NCBI GenBank assembly: GCA_002409995.1
Contig: DHOR01000011.1
Span: 1 to 6,892 of the forward strand
Source: Hungatella sp. UBA5385
Lineage (GTDB): Bacteria > Bacillota > Clostridia > Lachnospirales > Lachnospiraceae
Reading direction: 5' to 3'
DNA length: 6,892 bases
Program-made: the position numbers and the translations under genes
Part shown: one piece after another, positions 5,551 to 6,892 of the stretch
Layout of the letters: each line of letters starts with the position of its first letter
Position numbering within the stretch: position 1 is the stretch's first letter
The notes under the pieces: generated by a model
Seen by the model: only the letters and a program-made list of their open reading frames with translations
Told to the model about the DNA's origin: nothing
Databases searched by the model: none

Positions 5551-6242
5551 TAATCAGTTCCCCTTAGCGCAGTCTGAGGAATATAGGGGCTGACAATATT
5601 TACAAATTCCATCAGCTCTTCCTTAGTAAACGAAGAATAACCAGGGCAGAGAACCTGATCTGAATCAACATAGTTCTGAATATAGTAATGGGAACACCCG
5701 GCAATCCATTTGCCTATGTCCATAAAATCCTCTGCCGTATGGATTCCCTTAACAGCAGTGGTTCGAAATTCATAGGGAAGTGTACCATTCATAAGAAGGG
5801 AAACGCTTTCTTCTATATGATTAATCTGTAAGCCGGGAACACCTGCAGCCTGCTGGTAGTTATCCCGGCCGGATTTTATGTCCATGGCAATGTAATCCAG
5901 AAGACCTTTGGAAATCAGGTCTTTTAAAACTTCAGGCTGAAAGCCATTGGTATCCAGCTTCACCAGATATCCAAGTCCCCGTATTTTACGGATAAATGGT
6001 TCCAGATCATGGGTAAGAGTGGGCTCTCCTCCTGTGATGCAGACTCCTTCAAGGATTCCTGCCCTTCGTTTTAAAAATTGTAAAATATCTTCTTCTGAAT
6101 ATTCCTCTCTGGCATCAGGCCCCAGAAGTTCGCTGTTGTGACAGAATGGACAGCGGAAATTACAGCCCCCTAAGAATATGGTTGCTGCCAGATGTCCGGG
6201 ATAATCAAGAAGCGTTGTTTTTTGAAGTCCACATAATTTCAT
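5547..6242 (-). CDS. Anaerobic ribonucleoside-triphosphate reductase activating protein (radical SAM, NrdG2 type)
   Basis: This 231-aa protein has the radical-SAM iron-sulfur motif CNFRCPFC (Cys27, Cys31, Cys34) and the SAM-binding GGEPTL (71-76), followed by KLDTNGF (95-101) and DIKSGRDNY (about 121-129). The N-terminal LQKTTLLDYPG (6-16) is the hallmark I know from the TIGR02495 family, annotated as activating the anaerobic reductase NrdD by making its glycyl radical. The role in this genome is inferred: no nrdD lies in the window, and NrdG2-type proteins are often encoded apart from it, so another glycyl-radical or modification target is possible. The start codon has GAGGTG 10 nt upstream. 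It shares a divergent promoter region with tadA, and its stop overlaps that of the convergent gene by 4 bp. Confidence 0.88.
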   Translation of the reverse strand: MKLCGLQKTTLLDYPGHLAATIFLGGCNFRCPFCHNSELLGPDAREEYSEEDILQFLKRRAGILEGVCITGGEPTLTHDLEPFIRKIRGLGYLVKLDTNGFQPEVLKDLISKGLLDYIAMDIKSGRDNYQQAAGVPGLQINHIEESVSLLMNGTLPYEFRTTAVKGIHTAEDFMDIGKWIAGCSHYYIQNYVDSDQVLCPGYSSFTKEELMEFVNIVSPYIPQTALRGTDY

Positions 6243-6245
6243 ACC

Positions 6246-6274
6246 TTCACTGCACCTCTATTTCATGATATACT
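6246..6274 (+). promoter_or_regulatory. Promoter of tadA
   Basis: TTCACT (6246-6251), a 17-bp spacer and TATACT (6269-6274), with TG one base before the -10 (extended -10). The start is predicted near 6281, giving an approximately 33-nt leader. The -10 lies inside the left arm of the 24-bp palindrome. Confidence 0.55.
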
Positions 6275-6289
6275 GGTGAAAGTATATCA
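6266..6289. promoter_or_regulatory. 24-bp palindrome holding the two facing -10 elements of the activase and tadA genes
   Basis: TGATATACT (6266-6274) and AGTATATCA (6281-6289) are perfect 9-bp inverted arms around GGTGAA. Each arm reads as an extended -10 (TG-A-TATACT) for the gene it faces, so each predicted start site falls within the other promoter's -10. A regulator dimer could also bind here; from sequence alone the two explanations cannot be separated. Confidence 0.6.
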
Positions 6290-6309
6290 CATTCTAATGA
6301 AAGAGGAAA
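6281..6309 (-). promoter_or_regulatory. Promoter of the radical-SAM activase gene
   Basis: On the minus strand TATACT (6286-6281) is preceded by TG one base upstream (extended -10); the -35 at optimum spacing, TTTCCT (6309-6304), is poor, which suits an extended -10 promoter. The start is predicted near 6274, about 32 nt before the ATG. Confidence 0.45.
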
Positions 6310-6313
6310 CAGC

Positions 6314-6802
6314 ATGACAACAGATGAAAAATATATGGGTGCTGCCATCAGGGAGGCGAAGAAAGCCGGTGCTATCGGTGAGGTTCCCATTGGCTGTGTC
6401 ATAGTTTATGAAGATAAAATAATAGCAAGAGGATATAACCGCAGAACCATTGATCAGAATGTGCTGTCTCATGCAGAGATTAACAGCATCCGCAAGGCAT
6501 GCAAAAAGATGGGAGACTGGAGACTGGAAGGCTGTACCATGTATGTGACCTTAGAACCCTGCCCCATGTGTGCAGGAGCCATTGTACAGGCGAGAATTCC
6601 CAGAGTGGTCATTGGCTGCATGAATCCCAAGGCAGGCTGTGCAGGCTCTGTGTTGGACATGCTTCATGAGGAGGGATTTAATCATCAGGCAGAGACAGAA
6701 ATAGGCGTCAGGGGCGAGGAGTGCTCCCAGATGATGAAGGACTTTTTTAAGGAGCTTCGTGAGAAAAAGAAACAGAAAATGGTAGAGCTCAAAGAGGACT
6801 AA
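6314..6802 (+). CDS. tadA: tRNA-specific adenosine(34) deaminase
   Basis: This 162-aa enzyme deaminates A34 to inosine in the tRNA-Arg(ACG) wobble position, allowing it to read CGU, CGC and CGA. The zinc-dependent deaminase motifs are complete: HAE (His53, catalytic Glu55) and PCPMC (Cys83, Cys86), with the substrate-side signature EVPIGCVIV (23-31) and N42 in the usual place. Length and the basic helical tail (REKKKQK) fit the family. The ATG has AGAGGAAAC upstream. It is divergent from the activase gene. In many Lachnospiraceae tadA is followed by the SRP RNA gene and dnaX (from memory), which fits the bases that follow. Confidence 0.96.
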   Translation: MTTDEKYMGAAIREAKKAGAIGEVPIGCVIVYEDKIIARGYNRRTIDQNVLSHAEINSIRKACKKMGDWRLEGCTMYVTLEPCPMCAGAIVQARIPRVVIGCMNPKAGCAGSVLDMLHEEGFNHQAETEIGVRGEECSQMMKDFFKELREKKKQKMVELKED

Positions 6803-6841
6803 AACCTGTCAACCATTTTTGAAAATGTCCCAATAAATGTT

Positions 6842-6875
6842 AAACATCAGCACAAGTTTCTGATGCTATGTTTTT
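6842..6875 (+). terminator. Weak hairpin plus T-run after tadA
   Basis: CATCAG (6845-6850) pairs with CTGATG (6860-6865), or in a longer form AAACAT (6842-6847) pairs with ATGTTT (6868-6873) with a bulge, followed by TTTTT (6871-6875). The stem is short and AT-rich, so termination would be weak. It may instead belong to the start of the following RNA gene. Confidence 0.3.
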
Positions 6876-6892
6876 GGGCTATGCAACACCTT
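6868..6892 (+). ncRNA. ffs: Possible 5' end of the SRP RNA gene, cut by the window
   Basis: GGGCTATGCAACACCTT (6876-6892) resembles what precedes the conserved TGTCAGGTCCGGAAGGAAGCAG core in clostridial small SRP RNAs, as I remember them, and the position after tadA fits. The diagnostic core itself lies beyond the window, and the true 5' end is uncertain. Confidence 0.35.

Noticed and set aside
6819..6846. TTGAAA followed by TAAACA as a promoter for the RNA gene at the right edge
   Set aside because: The -10 candidate matches consensus poorly and the RNA gene's 5' end is not established.

Overview
The window looks like chromosomal DNA from an anaerobic, moderately low-GC Firmicute, most likely a Lachnospiraceae-type Clostridium. 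This rests on strong AGGAGG-type ribosome sites, sigma-A promoters, a short firmicute-type NagB, an anaerobic radical-SAM activase, and a long Gln/Glu-rich protein whose C-terminal domain resembles one I associate with Lachnospiraceae (DUF6128, from memory). No rRNA, tRNA, phage, IS or CRISPR sequence is visible.

Layout, left to right. Positions 1-110 hold a highly self-complementary element that starts and ends with mirrored 7-bp arms. Next comes a minus-strand three-gene operon (2782 down to 141) for an ABC-2 type exporter: two permeases, then the ATPase, with overlapping ends. Upstream of it, between the exporter and nagB, lies a 375-bp stretch that is the most interesting part of the window. 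It holds a near-consensus promoter, a structured leader that contains a perfect Shine-Dalgarno and a 50-codon reading frame, and a strong intrinsic terminator about 80 nt before the first exporter gene. nagB (glucosamine-6-phosphate deaminase, minus strand) has its own promoter and is divergent from a 511-aa protein with a five-copy 9-residue Gln/Tyr repeat. That gene meets a radical-SAM activase gene tail to tail, with overlapping stop codons. The activase is divergent from tadA (tRNA adenosine deaminase); their promoters share a 24-bp palindrome. The last bases may be the start of the SRP RNA gene, cut by the window edge.

How it may work together. The promoter, structured RNA, terminator and exporter operon are all on one strand and in the order expected of a transcription-attenuation leader. 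An apical segment of the leader copies the 3' arm of the terminator (11 of 12 nt), so it could pair with the terminator's 5' arm and act as an antiterminator. I do not recognise the RNA as a known riboswitch class. Whether it senses a small molecule directly, or through translation of the small reading frame, cannot be told from one sequence. The other genes are ordinary metabolic or housekeeping genes and need not be functionally connected.
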